Of a DNA stretch of 64,000 nucleotides, positions 42,900-50,865 are shown piece by piece; the first letter of the stretch is position 1; every line of letters begins with the position of its first letter. Source of the stretch: Candidatus Obscuribacterales bacterium (GTDB lineage Bacteria > Cyanobacteriota > Vampirovibrionia > Obscuribacterales > Obscuribacteraceae); NCBI GenBank assembly GCA_019752635.1, contig JAIELX010000060.1, positions 1 to 64,000 on the forward strand, read 5' to 3'. The translations under genes and the position numbers were made by a program. The notes under the pieces were generated by a model, which was given only the letters and a program-made list of their open reading frames with translations, was not told the DNA's origin and did no database searches.

Positions 42900-45039
42900 C
42901 TACGAATTCCTGAAACACTTTGGTTAGCGCTTGGAAGCGTCGTTGTTGCGATGCGGAAAGATCGGTAATGTTTGTCTGACGTAGTAAGGCAACAAAGTTT
43001 TGCCTGTCTTCCTTCTTCGGAAACTTGCTCACGCATTTTTTGATATCGCTGATCAGTGGTTGATCCGGGCAAGACTTTTTTACCTGGTCATGCACATAGC
43101 TTTGCATTGCAAATTTGGCGAGTTCAGGCGTTTCGGATAGCTCCTGATACTCCTTCATCGCCGCCTCATTGTTTCCCGACTTGCAGTAGCACTCTGCAAT
43201 CAGCGATATTGCCAAAGCTTCATCAATCGGTAATTTCGATTTGGCAGCGAGTTCTCTTGATTCTTGAAAGGACTGCATCGCTGACTTGGGATCGTTCATT
43301 CGAAGACGGGTAATGCCGCGCTCACGCAACCACAGTATCCAGTCCGACGGCGTTGTGTCGGCGTCTTTCGCGTTGGTTGCCTGTTCTTCTGCCCTCAGTA
43401 AGCATTTTTGCGCTTTCTTCGTTGCGCCGGAATTGTAGAGGTTTGACGCCCTGCGCAATGTCGTTCTTGCGATCCCCAACGGAGGAACTCCACTCCTGGC
43501 CTGAAGCTGCAGAACCAGATCGTAGGTTGAGTCTGCAAGATCATACTTGTTCTCCTTGCTGTAGGCATCGGCCAAAAGCCTGTATGCCTCCTTCGCGTAA
43601 CCTCCCTCTCTGAATGTCGGTGTTGTTGCCAGTGCCTTGGTCAACAGCTTTATTATTGCAGCGTTGTGCCCCAGCTTGTCTTCGCTGACGGCAATGCTTA
43701 CGTAAGCCAGGTCCAACTCGGGCGAAAGAAGACCTGATTCAATAGCTGCGCGGAAATGGGCTGTGGCTTTATTGCTGGCTTCCGTTACCTCCGACCAGGG
43801 GCGTCTGACCATTACGTAGTCGTCCGAGAGGTACGAATAAGCGAGCGCGCGCTGCATGCTCGGTGCTTTGGGATACCGCTTGAGCCAATCGTTGTAGTAC
43901 CGAATGCGAGTTTCCGGCGGATACTCAAGGAGAAAGGCCTCATTTCGAGGTTGCAGAATGGTTGCTAGTCTTATTGTGTTTCCTGTTGAGGTTATCGTTG
44001 GCTGGACTTGGTCCTTACGCGCCCGCCTAAACGCGTATGACGAAGCCAACACTATAATCGCCAATGAAATTGCTGCGACAACGCGGAAGTCAAGTTTCCC
44101 TATCCTGGTCGGTCCGACCGAACACTCTCGGTGCTGTTTACACGATGCTAAGTCCTCCTTCGCATTTTCCTGAAGCGCCTCGATTGCAGTTCTAGCCTCC
44201 AGCGCCGACTGAAAACGCCTCTCTGCATTCTTTTCCATGGACTTGGCAATAAACGCGTTCAAGTCCGGCGGAGTCGATAGATTTTCTAAACCAGTTAGAA
44301 CCGATGGCACCGGCGGTGGTGGTGTGTGCAGGTGGTGCTGCATCATTGCAAGTGAATTGTCTGCGCTAAAAGGTGTCTCTCCTGTCAGCATTTCGTAGAG
44401 AATGCATCCAATGGAATAAATGTCCGATCTGTAATCCAATCGTTCGTTGATGCACTGCTCCGGGCTCATGTACTTGACTGAACCTACGGCCGCGTTCGAG
44501 CTGGTAACTCCCTGTCCTGTTTCCACTATCTGCAGCACTTTTGCGATTCCGAAATCGACAACTTTGATATGGTCGTCATCGCTGACCATGATGTTGCTTG
44601 GTTTAAAGTCTCGGTGTACTATTCCGCGAGCGTGTGCTGCAACGGCCGCTCCGCACATCTGTTTTGCGATGTTCAACGCGCGTTCGTACGGCAATCGATG
44701 CGTTGCGTCAAGAAGTGCTCTCAAAGTGAGCCCGGGAACATACTCAAGAACGATAAAGGGCTGATCCTCCCAGACGGAAAATCGCAAAAATTGGACAATA
44801 TTGGGGTCTTCGAGATCCGCGAGCACTTTCCCTTCGTTTTCGAATCGCCTTCTCAGGTCCAGGACACCGGAGTCTAAGTGCACAAACTTGAGCGCTACGA
44901 TTCTGGAGAGGACGAGTTCTTCGGCTTTCCAAACCTGACCGGTAGCACCCTCGCCAAGATTTTCAAGCAATCTGTAGCGCGATTCAATTAGTAAGTCGGG
45001 AGTGAGAGTCAACAATTGACATCGGCGATGAAGGGACAA
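42886..45039 (-). CDS. Membrane serine/threonine protein kinase with TPR-like domain
   Basis: The 717-residue protein has a kinase domain at about 20-285: glycine loop LGEGATGQVWKA, Lys in VALKFV, HRDFKPSNIMV, VVDFGIAKVL, and YMSPEQCINERLDYRSDIYS. One transmembrane helix follows at about 325-345 (VVAAISLAIIVLASSYAF), and the remaining 370 residues form helical TPR-like repeats (KENKYDLADSTYDLVLQLQA, SGATKKAQKCLLRAEEQ, NNEAAMKEYQELSETPELAK). It is a paralogue of the kinases at 26822 and 35464. The baeRF-like gene ends 4 bases upstream on the same strand, so the two are an operon. Confidence 0.92.
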   Translation of the reverse strand: MSLHRRCQLLTLTPDLLIESRYRLLENLGEGATGQVWKAEELVLSRIVALKFVHLDSGVLDLRRRFENEGKVLADLEDPNIVQFLRFSVWEDQPFIVLEYVPGLTLRALLDATHRLPYERALNIAKQMCGAAVAAHARGIVHRDFKPSNIMVSDDDHIKVVDFGIAKVLQIVETGQGVTSSNAAVGSVKYMSPEQCINERLDYRSDIYSIGCILYEMLTGETPFSADNSLAMMQHHLHTPPPPVPSVLTGLENLSTPPDLNAFIAKSMEKNAERRFQSALEARTAIEALQENAKEDLASCKQHRECSVGPTRIGKLDFRVVAAISLAIIVLASSYAFRRARKDQVQPTITSTGNTIRLATILQPRNEAFLLEYPPETRIRYYNDWLKRYPKAPSMQRALAYSYLSDDYVMVRRPWSEVTEASNKATAHFRAAIESGLLSPELDLAYVSIAVSEDKLGHNAAIIKLLTKALATTPTFREGGYAKEAYRLLADAYSKENKYDLADSTYDLVLQLQARSGVPPLGIARTTLRRASNLYNSGATKKAQKCLLRAEEQATNAKDADTTPSDWILWLRERGITRLRMNDPKSAMQSFQESRELAAKSKLPIDEALAISLIAECYCKSGNNEAAMKEYQELSETPELAKFAMQSYVHDQVKKSCPDQPLISDIKKCVSKFPKKEDRQNFVALLRQTNITDLSASQQRRFQALTKVFQEFVDGTQ

Positions 45040-45043
45040 CGGA

Positions 45044-46225
45044 TCAATTATGCCCCGTTGTCACTTTTACTCGCGAGGGCCAAGTGATGTCGATCGGCGG
45101 TACGATATTCGGCGCGTTCGCGGTGTTCGTCTCCGTGCTCAACACTGTGGTCTGCCTGTCGTACAAAACGGCTGCAACCTGTCCGAAGCGCGTTAGAGTG
45201 CCGTCGTCGACAAAACTGACGTTGCCTCCGTTGGCTAACACCCTTTCGATCAAAGTATCAATGGCGTCCGGGAGGAACTTGGGACCGCATCTGTCGCCGA
45301 GATTTGCAGTTTCGACCCGTAAGAAGTCATCTTGCACTGTTGCCGGGCACTGATAATTCTCTTCGACAACGAGTGTTTTGCAGCGACCTTCCTCCGCTCT
45401 TCGCCAAACCTCGTGGATACCGGTGGCATAATTGTCCGTGGCAAGGGCCTCATCGAGCGCTCGAAGGGCACCGACCCTTTGTCGATTTTCGTACTCCTTC
45501 ACCAAACTCAAACAACAGGGATGCATTTGACTGATCCAAAGTTCGCTGGACCCTGGCGCAAACGCCAGGATACCGGCGATGCGTCCGTGAGGAATTGCGG
45601 TGATTGCGCGATAGACGGCAATGTCGCGAGCCGTTCCGATCAGAATCAGCGGCGAGGCATCGTCAGCGCAGAGATCGGCGACGTAACCGTCTGCTTGACC
45701 GAAGAACGTCTGAAGATGAGCCTGTTCGAACGACGAATGTATCTTCGCCGGATGCGTCATCGGAAACTGGTTTGTATCGGAGTCGCGCAACCCGGCGCTA
45801 TTGCCTGCAAGCAAACGAATTTCCTTAGGGGACAGCAGTAATACTCTGAAGTGCGGCGCTCGGGTGGCGCTGTTTACCAACGCCCTGAGAGAGAACGATT
45901 CACCGATAGCGATGTTCTCTTTTACGAAATTTGGTAAGAACGTCTTCTTGGCCAAGTAGCGGTTTGCCAGTATGGCAACACTGCTGCCTGCCTTTTCCTT
46001 GAAGTCAACCGTATCGATCAGTGCTCTTATATTCTTGATCACCGCCACCACGTCTTCCAAAGGCACCGCTGTTCTCTGGAGTCTCCGCTGGACTTCGTTC
46101 ACCATAAACTCCAGTCTTGTTCTGCTACCGCTCGGTCCCCATTGTTCTCGACGCAATTGCAGCATGATCGAAACCGATGGATAGTCGCGAAATTGTTGGA
46201 GGAGACGTATCTCCGAAAGATTCAT
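45044..46225 (-). CDS. baeRF-type (eRF1-related) protein
   Basis: The 393-residue protein matches the bacterial archaeo-eukaryotic release factor (baeRF) pattern: an N-terminal domain beginning SEIRLLQQFRDYPSVSIMLQ, a middle region with FRVLLLSPKEIRLLAGNSAG, and a C-terminal region RVGALRALDEALATDNYATG, EVWRRAEEGRCKTLVVEENY and VLANGGNVSFVDDGTLTRFG. Family knowledge: these proteins share the eRF1 middle and C-terminal folds and are predicted from comparative genomics to act on ribosomes, possibly in stress or stalled-ribosome rescue; direct data are limited. The GGQ loop of true eRF1 is not evident. It is upstream of the kinase at 42886 with a 4-base gap. Its 5' region is divergent from the VOC gene. 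Confidence 0.75.
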   Translation of the reverse strand: MNLSEIRLLQQFRDYPSVSIMLQLRREQWGPSGSRTRLEFMVNEVQRRLQRTAVPLEDVVAVIKNIRALIDTVDFKEKAGSSVAILANRYLAKKTFLPNFVKENIAIGESFSLRALVNSATRAPHFRVLLLSPKEIRLLAGNSAGLRDSDTNQFPMTHPAKIHSSFEQAHLQTFFGQADGYVADLCADDASPLILIGTARDIAVYRAITAIPHGRIAGILAFAPGSSELWISQMHPCCLSLVKEYENRQRVGALRALDEALATDNYATGIHEVWRRAEEGRCKTLVVEENYQCPATVQDDFLRVETANLGDRCGPKFLPDAIDTLIERVLANGGNVSFVDDGTLTRFGQVAAVLYDRQTTVLSTETNTANAPNIVPPIDITWPSRVKVTTGHN

Positions 46226-46466
46226 GTATGTTCCTTTAACGAATCAAAATATCAGTCAGGTACCGAATTTAGTGCCTGCCACGCTGGTTTACGAGTTTTC
46301 GCGCCAAATCGATCTAGTAATTCGAACGCCTGTTGCCATCGTAAGCATGTCTCTTCCAACTAAGCCATTGGAAGCCGATGTTGGTGATGGAACGAGTATT
46401 CATTCGCCCGGTAAGGTAAGATCATTTACCCTTGCTCTACAAGCTTCTCAAGCAGTCGGAGGAATT

Positions 46467-46859
46467 ATGGCTACTAGCACCGGTCTCAAACTCTCCACGT
46501 TGTCCTATGTCATTATTTACGTGCGCGACACGGAGAAGTCCGTTGTCTTCTACCGCGACAAGCTTGGTATGGCAGTCAAAGTAAATGACCCGGGGTGGGT
46601 GGAGCTGGAAACCGGCGCCACCACGCTGGCTCTTCATAGGACGGAGTCGATGCCGGAAGTCAAGGATGGGCATGCATGCATGGTGTTCAATGTGGACAAT
46701 GTCTACGAAGCCGCTCGGGCGTTGAAGTCCAGCGGAGTGACTTTGAAAGAGGAGCCTCGCAAGGTCTGCGAAGAAGGCGACATGGTCGGCATGTCCGCTG
46801 ATTTCACTGATCCGGATGGCAACTTGTTGTCCGTGTTTTCGATGGTTCCGAAGAACTAG
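46467..46859 (+). CDS. VOC-superfamily (glyoxalase/bleomycin-resistance-like) protein
   Basis: The 130-residue protein has the paired beta-alpha-beta-beta-beta modules of the vicinal oxygen chelate superfamily: LSYVIIYVRDTEKSVVFYRD, KLGMAV, WVELETGATTLALHRT in the first half and HACMVFNVDNVYEAARALKS and FTDPDGNLLSVFSM in the second. Metal ligands would include the His of LALHR and a Glu/Asp in the second half. The first-strand His typical of glyoxalase I is absent, so the activity is open. GGAGGA six bases before ATG 46467 fixes the start; the frame is open back to 46224 without family residues. Confidence 0.85.
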   Translation: MATSTGLKLSTLSYVIIYVRDTEKSVVFYRDKLGMAVKVNDPGWVELETGATTLALHRTESMPEVKDGHACMVFNVDNVYEAARALKSSGVTLKEEPRKVCEEGDMVGMSADFTDPDGNLLSVFSMVPKN

Positions 46860-47028
46860 GACGCCGGCTAATTCGCCCCGCTAAACGTCTTTATCAGCAA
46901 TGACCAGTCTGGATACGACTCGTCATCTGCTGTTTCGAAATGGAAAGCAGATGGTTTGGATAGTTTTACTCGGCCACGTGGCATGGATTAAAATGCAGAG
47001 CCGACCGTAGAGGAATTGCTGGCAGGGA

Positions 47029-48318
47029 ATGGCAGAAGGGCTGCAGACTATACATTACCACCAGGGACTGATGACTTTCAGCATCCCTGACGACTGGATG
47101 TATGGATTTGACGCTGAACGAAACGAGGCCGTGTTCTACCAGGAACGAGAAGGCGCCGGAGTTCTGCGCCTTCACTATGCGCGCATCGTGCCCTTCAATC
47201 CCGCCGAGAAGTCGGTGGAGGAGCTGGCTGCTGAGTTTGCCGAAGCAGGGGAGATATCAAAGCGGGAAGACGGGTCGCTCATGTGCACTCGTACTGAGCA
47301 AATAGATGCAAATGAGCCCCTGCTCGTTTTCCACTGGCACAACATTAGCCAGGTTGATGATAACTATGTGCGTATGGCTCACCTGAGTTACACTGCCTCC
47401 TTCGACGAGTTGAACCACCACGAGTTTCCCTATCAGCTCGAGACTCTCAGCAAAGAATTGACCTTGCTCACCTGGTCCGACCCGAGTGACTTTTATGACA
47501 ATCTGCGCACGGTGCTGTCGCCGGTTCAGACCCTGAACGATTCTATCGTTCAATACGGCATCTCGGAACAGGTATCGATGGCGATTGCTTGCGCCGTCCA
47601 GGGCAGTGATTTTATGGATTTTGTGCCTTACGCGGATTTGGAAGCATGGTGCATCCCTCCTGATGAGGCTTGGCGTCGTGCCTTCGAGAACATGGATCGT
47701 TTGCTTGCGGAAACACCCGTTACTGTTGAAGAACTGGTGGACGGTGTGCCCATGGCCTTTTTCGAGACCTCGGCGGTTTGGCAGGCTGCGCTGATTACGG
47801 CGCCTTCTTTGCGAACATACGTCGAAAATTCAATTGGTTGGCCCGTGCAAGCTTTGTTGCCGTGCCAGGATTTTCTTCACTTGATCCCTGCGGGGTGGGC
47901 GCCTGATTATGAGCAAACACAGGCGCTGTCGGCATTGGTAATCGATGAGTACATGAACTCGCCTTGCGCCCTGTCCACCGAACTTTTCGCCATTGATGAT
48001 CAAGGAATCCATGCGAGCGGGCGCTTCCAGGCGGATGGATTTGTGGTGCTCGAACCGAATGGCGCGCAATTGGATGACATCGAGCAGATTGTCCAATCGG
48101 CTTATCCCAATCCGATTCACGCGCACGATTTCTACAATCGCGGTGTGTTTTATAGCACCATGTTGCAACACGAACGCGCCATCGAGAATTTCACTCGAGC
48201 AATCGAGCTTGAACCCGGGGTTGCTGACTACTATCGCAGTCGCGCGGTCGAGTACGAGCTTATGGGCGACAACGATCGCGCCAATCAAGATTCCCGTTAC
48301 GCCAGCAGCCTTGGCTAG
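47029..48318 (+). CDS. Mosaic protein: N-terminal unknown domain, DUF1444-like middle, C-terminal TPR
   Basis: The 429-residue soluble protein has an N-terminal beta-rich domain of about 145 residues (MTFSIPDDWMYGFDAERNEA, VLRLHYARIVPF), which resembles uncharacterised DUF3805/DUF1795-like domains. A middle region (about 165-355) carries WRRAFENMDRLLAE, AALITAPSLRTYVENSIGWP and LLPCQDFLHLIPAGW, a pattern like the DUF1444/UPF0354 proteins. A pair of TPR helices closes the protein (FYSTMLQHERAIENFTRAIE, YELMGDNDRANQDS). None of these gives a biochemical role; assignment to the DUF families is tentative. It is followed on the same strand by the roadblock gene 120 bases on. Confidence 0.62.
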   Translation: MAEGLQTIHYHQGLMTFSIPDDWMYGFDAERNEAVFYQEREGAGVLRLHYARIVPFNPAEKSVEELAAEFAEAGEISKREDGSLMCTRTEQIDANEPLLVFHWHNISQVDDNYVRMAHLSYTASFDELNHHEFPYQLETLSKELTLLTWSDPSDFYDNLRTVLSPVQTLNDSIVQYGISEQVSMAIACAVQGSDFMDFVPYADLEAWCIPPDEAWRRAFENMDRLLAETPVTVEELVDGVPMAFFETSAVWQAALITAPSLRTYVENSIGWPVQALLPCQDFLHLIPAGWAPDYEQTQALSALVIDEYMNSPCALSTELFAIDDQGIHASGRFQADGFVVLEPNGAQLDDIEQIVQSAYPNPIHAHDFYNRGVFYSTMLQHERAIENFTRAIELEPGVADYYRSRAVEYELMGDNDRANQDSRYASSLG

Positions 48319-48441
48319 CCGCCGGAATTGCGAGCACCTCCTCTTCGATGGTTGTCGACCATCTTTTGGGCTGAGGTTCCGGCCGTTCCGGGCGCGATTA
48401 CTGGAACTGCGGTTTGATATCCTAACGGTAGCGAGCTTCTC

Positions 48442-49710
48442 ATGCCCGCAAGGGACGGGGGCGTTAAATCCATGAGTGAGATTTGCAACGAAGTCAGGTT
48501 CATAAGCCAGTTGGCACTGGACGGCATTACCCTGACTCGCAACGCTCGTGAAAAGGCATCGCAGCATCGTGAAGGCTGCAATAGTTGCATGAACTTTCAT
48601 CAAACTTTGATTCAAGCCACGGCTTTAGCGTCGGACATCCCGACTGAAGACGTCTTCAACGCGGTTGATCTTACTGCGGTAGCAATCAAACTGCACGAGC
48701 TGATTGAGTCCACTGCCGAACCGGGCGTTCATGACCCTGAGGGGGAATGGAAAGGGGCGGGGGATTCCGAGCCGCAGGCGTCGAGTATCGAGTCGCGGCT
48801 GCAAGCTTTATTGGGGCCGCAATCAAATGAAGAACAAGCCATGACTGTGCGCACGGACCCGGAACTCTCGTCCGCAGACCCGGCGGATAGAGGCCAGCTG
48901 TTGTCCTCCGTTGAAAAGGACGGGCGATTGATTGAGACATGGTTGGACAAGGACGGCTGGACGGCAACTCGAATACGCTGGTTGCCCGGAGCTTCCGATG
49001 TTCAAGCTGCGCCGCCGCAGGGGGCTGTAGTCACCGCCGGTAGTATCGAGAGCTCTGCTGAAAAGTCGAGGCACAGTATCTTTGAACTAACAGAATCAGA
49101 TGTGGATGCCATCTTCGGGCGGATGCTTACTTCGCGATCAAAGGAGCGACGGACCCCGGAGAAAGTTGTAATCGGCTTTTCTGTCTCCCCGACAGCCCGC
49201 GCAGAACTGGGTAAGATTGCCACTGATAAGCTCGATCCGATGATTGACTCGAAGGGCGGTATCCGCGATTTAGGGAAGTTTCTACTCGACCCCGAAGCGA
49301 TAAACGCCTTTGAAAAGATCATCAAGTCCGGTGTGGTCAATGCTCTGGTAAACCGCCTGACTGCGGAACAGAGTGCCGTGCTTGAGAGGCTGCAGTCTTA
49401 CATACATCAACAGCATTCAGTAATAGGCACCCTGGTGGTTGGACGTGACGGACTTGTGTTGAGTGCGCGTTATCGCTCGGATGAATTCTCCGAAGAGCTG
49501 GCTAACTGGGCTTTGTGCGCGTACATCAATTCCAAGACGGCCTCGGAGTTGCTCAATTCGACGCATTTGTATCACATCATCCTCGGCAATTCGCAGGGAG
49601 ACGTGATCATAACCGACCTTGGTAAAACATTCCTGATCACCGTAACCGAGGGGCACGATGATGGAGACAAAGAAGCCCTGATGCGCAAGCTGGAAACGCT
49701 GTTGGCGTAA
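48442..49710 (+). CDS. Roadblock/LC7-domain protein with N-terminal Cys/His motif
   Basis: The 422-residue protein (412 if ATG 48472 is used) begins with a helical segment containing HREGCNSCMNFHQTL, which looks like the HxxxCxxC zinc motif of anti-sigma-type zinc fingers. A long Glu/Ser-rich, probably flexible middle follows. The last 125 residues form a roadblock/LC7-type domain: AVLERLQSYIHQQHSVIGTL, VVGRDGLVLSARYRSDEFSE, HLYHIILGNSQGDVIITDLG, KTFLITVTEG. Such domains bind small Ras-like GTPases (MglA/MglB in bacteria) or act as dimer platforms. No such GTPase gene is in the window. Neither start has a strong ribosome binding site. Confidence 0.7.
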   Translation: MPARDGGVKSMSEICNEVRFISQLALDGITLTRNAREKASQHREGCNSCMNFHQTLIQATALASDIPTEDVFNAVDLTAVAIKLHELIESTAEPGVHDPEGEWKGAGDSEPQASSIESRLQALLGPQSNEEQAMTVRTDPELSSADPADRGQLLSSVEKDGRLIETWLDKDGWTATRIRWLPGASDVQAAPPQGAVVTAGSIESSAEKSRHSIFELTESDVDAIFGRMLTSRSKERRTPEKVVIGFSVSPTARAELGKIATDKLDPMIDSKGGIRDLGKFLLDPEAINAFEKIIKSGVVNALVNRLTAEQSAVLERLQSYIHQQHSVIGTLVVGRDGLVLSARYRSDEFSEELANWALCAYINSKTASELLNSTHLYHIILGNSQGDVIITDLGKTFLITVTEGHDDGDKEALMRKLETLLA

Positions 49711-49741
49711 CTTCAATAGTTATCGATACGGTACGCGGTGG

Positions 49742-50215
49742 CTATTCGTTCCAGTTGACGGTCAACTTTCCGGGAAGCTGCCGACATTTAATTATGTCGT
49801 ATGGCTGCGTCATCATTTGTGAATTCATGCTTCCGCGTTTCGGCTTGTTCAACAGCGCATCGACCCTAATTGATTCGTCGCTGTGAGACACATGGACGAC
49901 TTTGACCGTGTATCCACCGGAGGACTTCGTTCCGGCAAACACGGCAATAACCATGTCTGTCTTGAAATTTACGCGCGGCGCTGCTTCCGGCGGCGTTTCG
50001 GTTGCTTTGTGCTTGCGCCAGAAAGACTTCCACTCTTCATCGGTGCGAATAAGCCAGTTACTTTTATCTTCGATACCACTGCTAGTACCATTGTCGATTG
50101 AGGAAAATGCCACTCCTTCAGAACCTCCAGCCAAGGCTGTCGAGTTGAATGAAAATGCAAGCGCGACGAGCAACGGAATTGCCTTTCCCGCGCCTTTGAA
50201 ATTTTGGTCCGTCAT
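49742..50215 (-). CDS. Exported PrcB C-terminal-domain-like protein
   Basis: The 157-residue protein has a signal peptide (about 12-29, ending in ALAGG) and a PrcB-like domain: WLIRTDEEWKSFWRKHKA, DMVIAVFAGTKSSGGYTVKV, then VDALLNKPKRG and MTQPYDIIKCRQLPGKLTV. The PrcB family is named after the Treponema denticola lipoprotein that helps assemble or stabilise the PrtP (dentilisin) surface protease; most members are uncharacterised. Its ATG directly abuts the stop of the upstream zinc-ribbon gene, so the two are translationally linked. It is the last gene of the nanE - rhomboid - zinc-ribbon - PrcB-like run and converges on the roadblock gene. Confidence 0.78.
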   Translation of the reverse strand: MTDQNFKGAGKAIPLLVALAFSFNSTALAGGSEGVAFSSIDNGTSSGIEDKSNWLIRTDEEWKSFWRKHKATETPPEAAPRVNFKTDMVIAVFAGTKSSGGYTVKVVHVSHSDESIRVDALLNKPKRGSMNSQMMTQPYDIIKCRQLPGKLTVNWNE

Positions 50216-50791
50216 TTATTCTTCCGGTTGGACAACAGGTGCGGAGAGGTTGTAAGTCCAGGTTGCGTGCGATTTTGAATCGGTCATGATTAACGTAGGA
50301 ATCTTGGCCTTCTCCATATACGGTTTAATCGGATCGATAATTCCCGTACGCAGGTTCTTATCAGGCAAAGTAGCGTCTATAGTGAGTTGGATCGGCGCAT
50401 CCACCGTCTTTTCCGCGGGGGTCCCTGCGGCTACGTCGGTCCAAGAAAGCTTGCCGGTGCCGCCGGCGTTGGTGAGACCCTTTTGCACTTCCGTTTCAAT
50501 AATGTTGCGGGCATCGAGAACGGTTAGCTTGTCCATCGGATCCTCAGGCGGCGGACCTTGCGTCAGCAACTTGCCCATCCACGAGCTTGAGATGCCGGCT
50601 CCGACAAGTCCGACTATGACAATGAATCCCAGAATAAAGGGAAGCCAATTGACGCCAGGCTCTTGTGGTTTGTAAGAACCGAAGCGCCCACCACCACCGC
50701 CACCTTTGCGCGCAAACTGCTTCGTGCCGCAGCTGGGGCAAACTTCTTCGTAGCCGTGTAATGGGACTCGACAACCTGGACAATCATGCAT
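50216..50791 (-). CDS. Zinc-ribbon membrane protein
   Basis: The 191-residue protein starts with a zinc ribbon (CPGCRVPL and CPSCGTKQF, residues 4-26), a Gly/basic linker and one transmembrane helix at about 48-70 (WLPFILGFIVIVGLVGAGIS). An external domain of about 115 residues follows with no recognised family (VLDARNIIETEVQKGLTNAG, APIQLTIDATLPDKNLRTGI, SKSHATWTYNLSAPV). A cytoplasmic zinc ribbon joined to an external domain suggests a membrane assembly or sensing role. It sits between the rhomboid protease (74 bases upstream) and the PrcB-like gene (adjacent). Confidence 0.75.
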   Translation of the reverse strand: MHDCPGCRVPLHGYEEVCPSCGTKQFARKGGGGGGRFGSYKPQEPGVNWLPFILGFIVIVGLVGAGISSSWMGKLLTQGPPPEDPMDKLTVLDARNIIETEVQKGLTNAGGTGKLSWTDVAAGTPAEKTVDAPIQLTIDATLPDKNLRTGIIDPIKPYMEKAKIPTLIMTDSKSHATWTYNLSAPVVQPEE

Positions 50792-50865
50792 TGCTTTTAT
50801 TGGCCTCCAAGACCGTCATATCCACTTTAGCAAATGTTCCACGCCAGAGGAACACTTGAGCGGTT

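Noticed and set aside
46224..46466. Upstream extension of the VOC gene
   Set aside because: The domain begins right after ATG 46467, which has GGAGGA upstream; the extension overlaps the divergent baeRF start.
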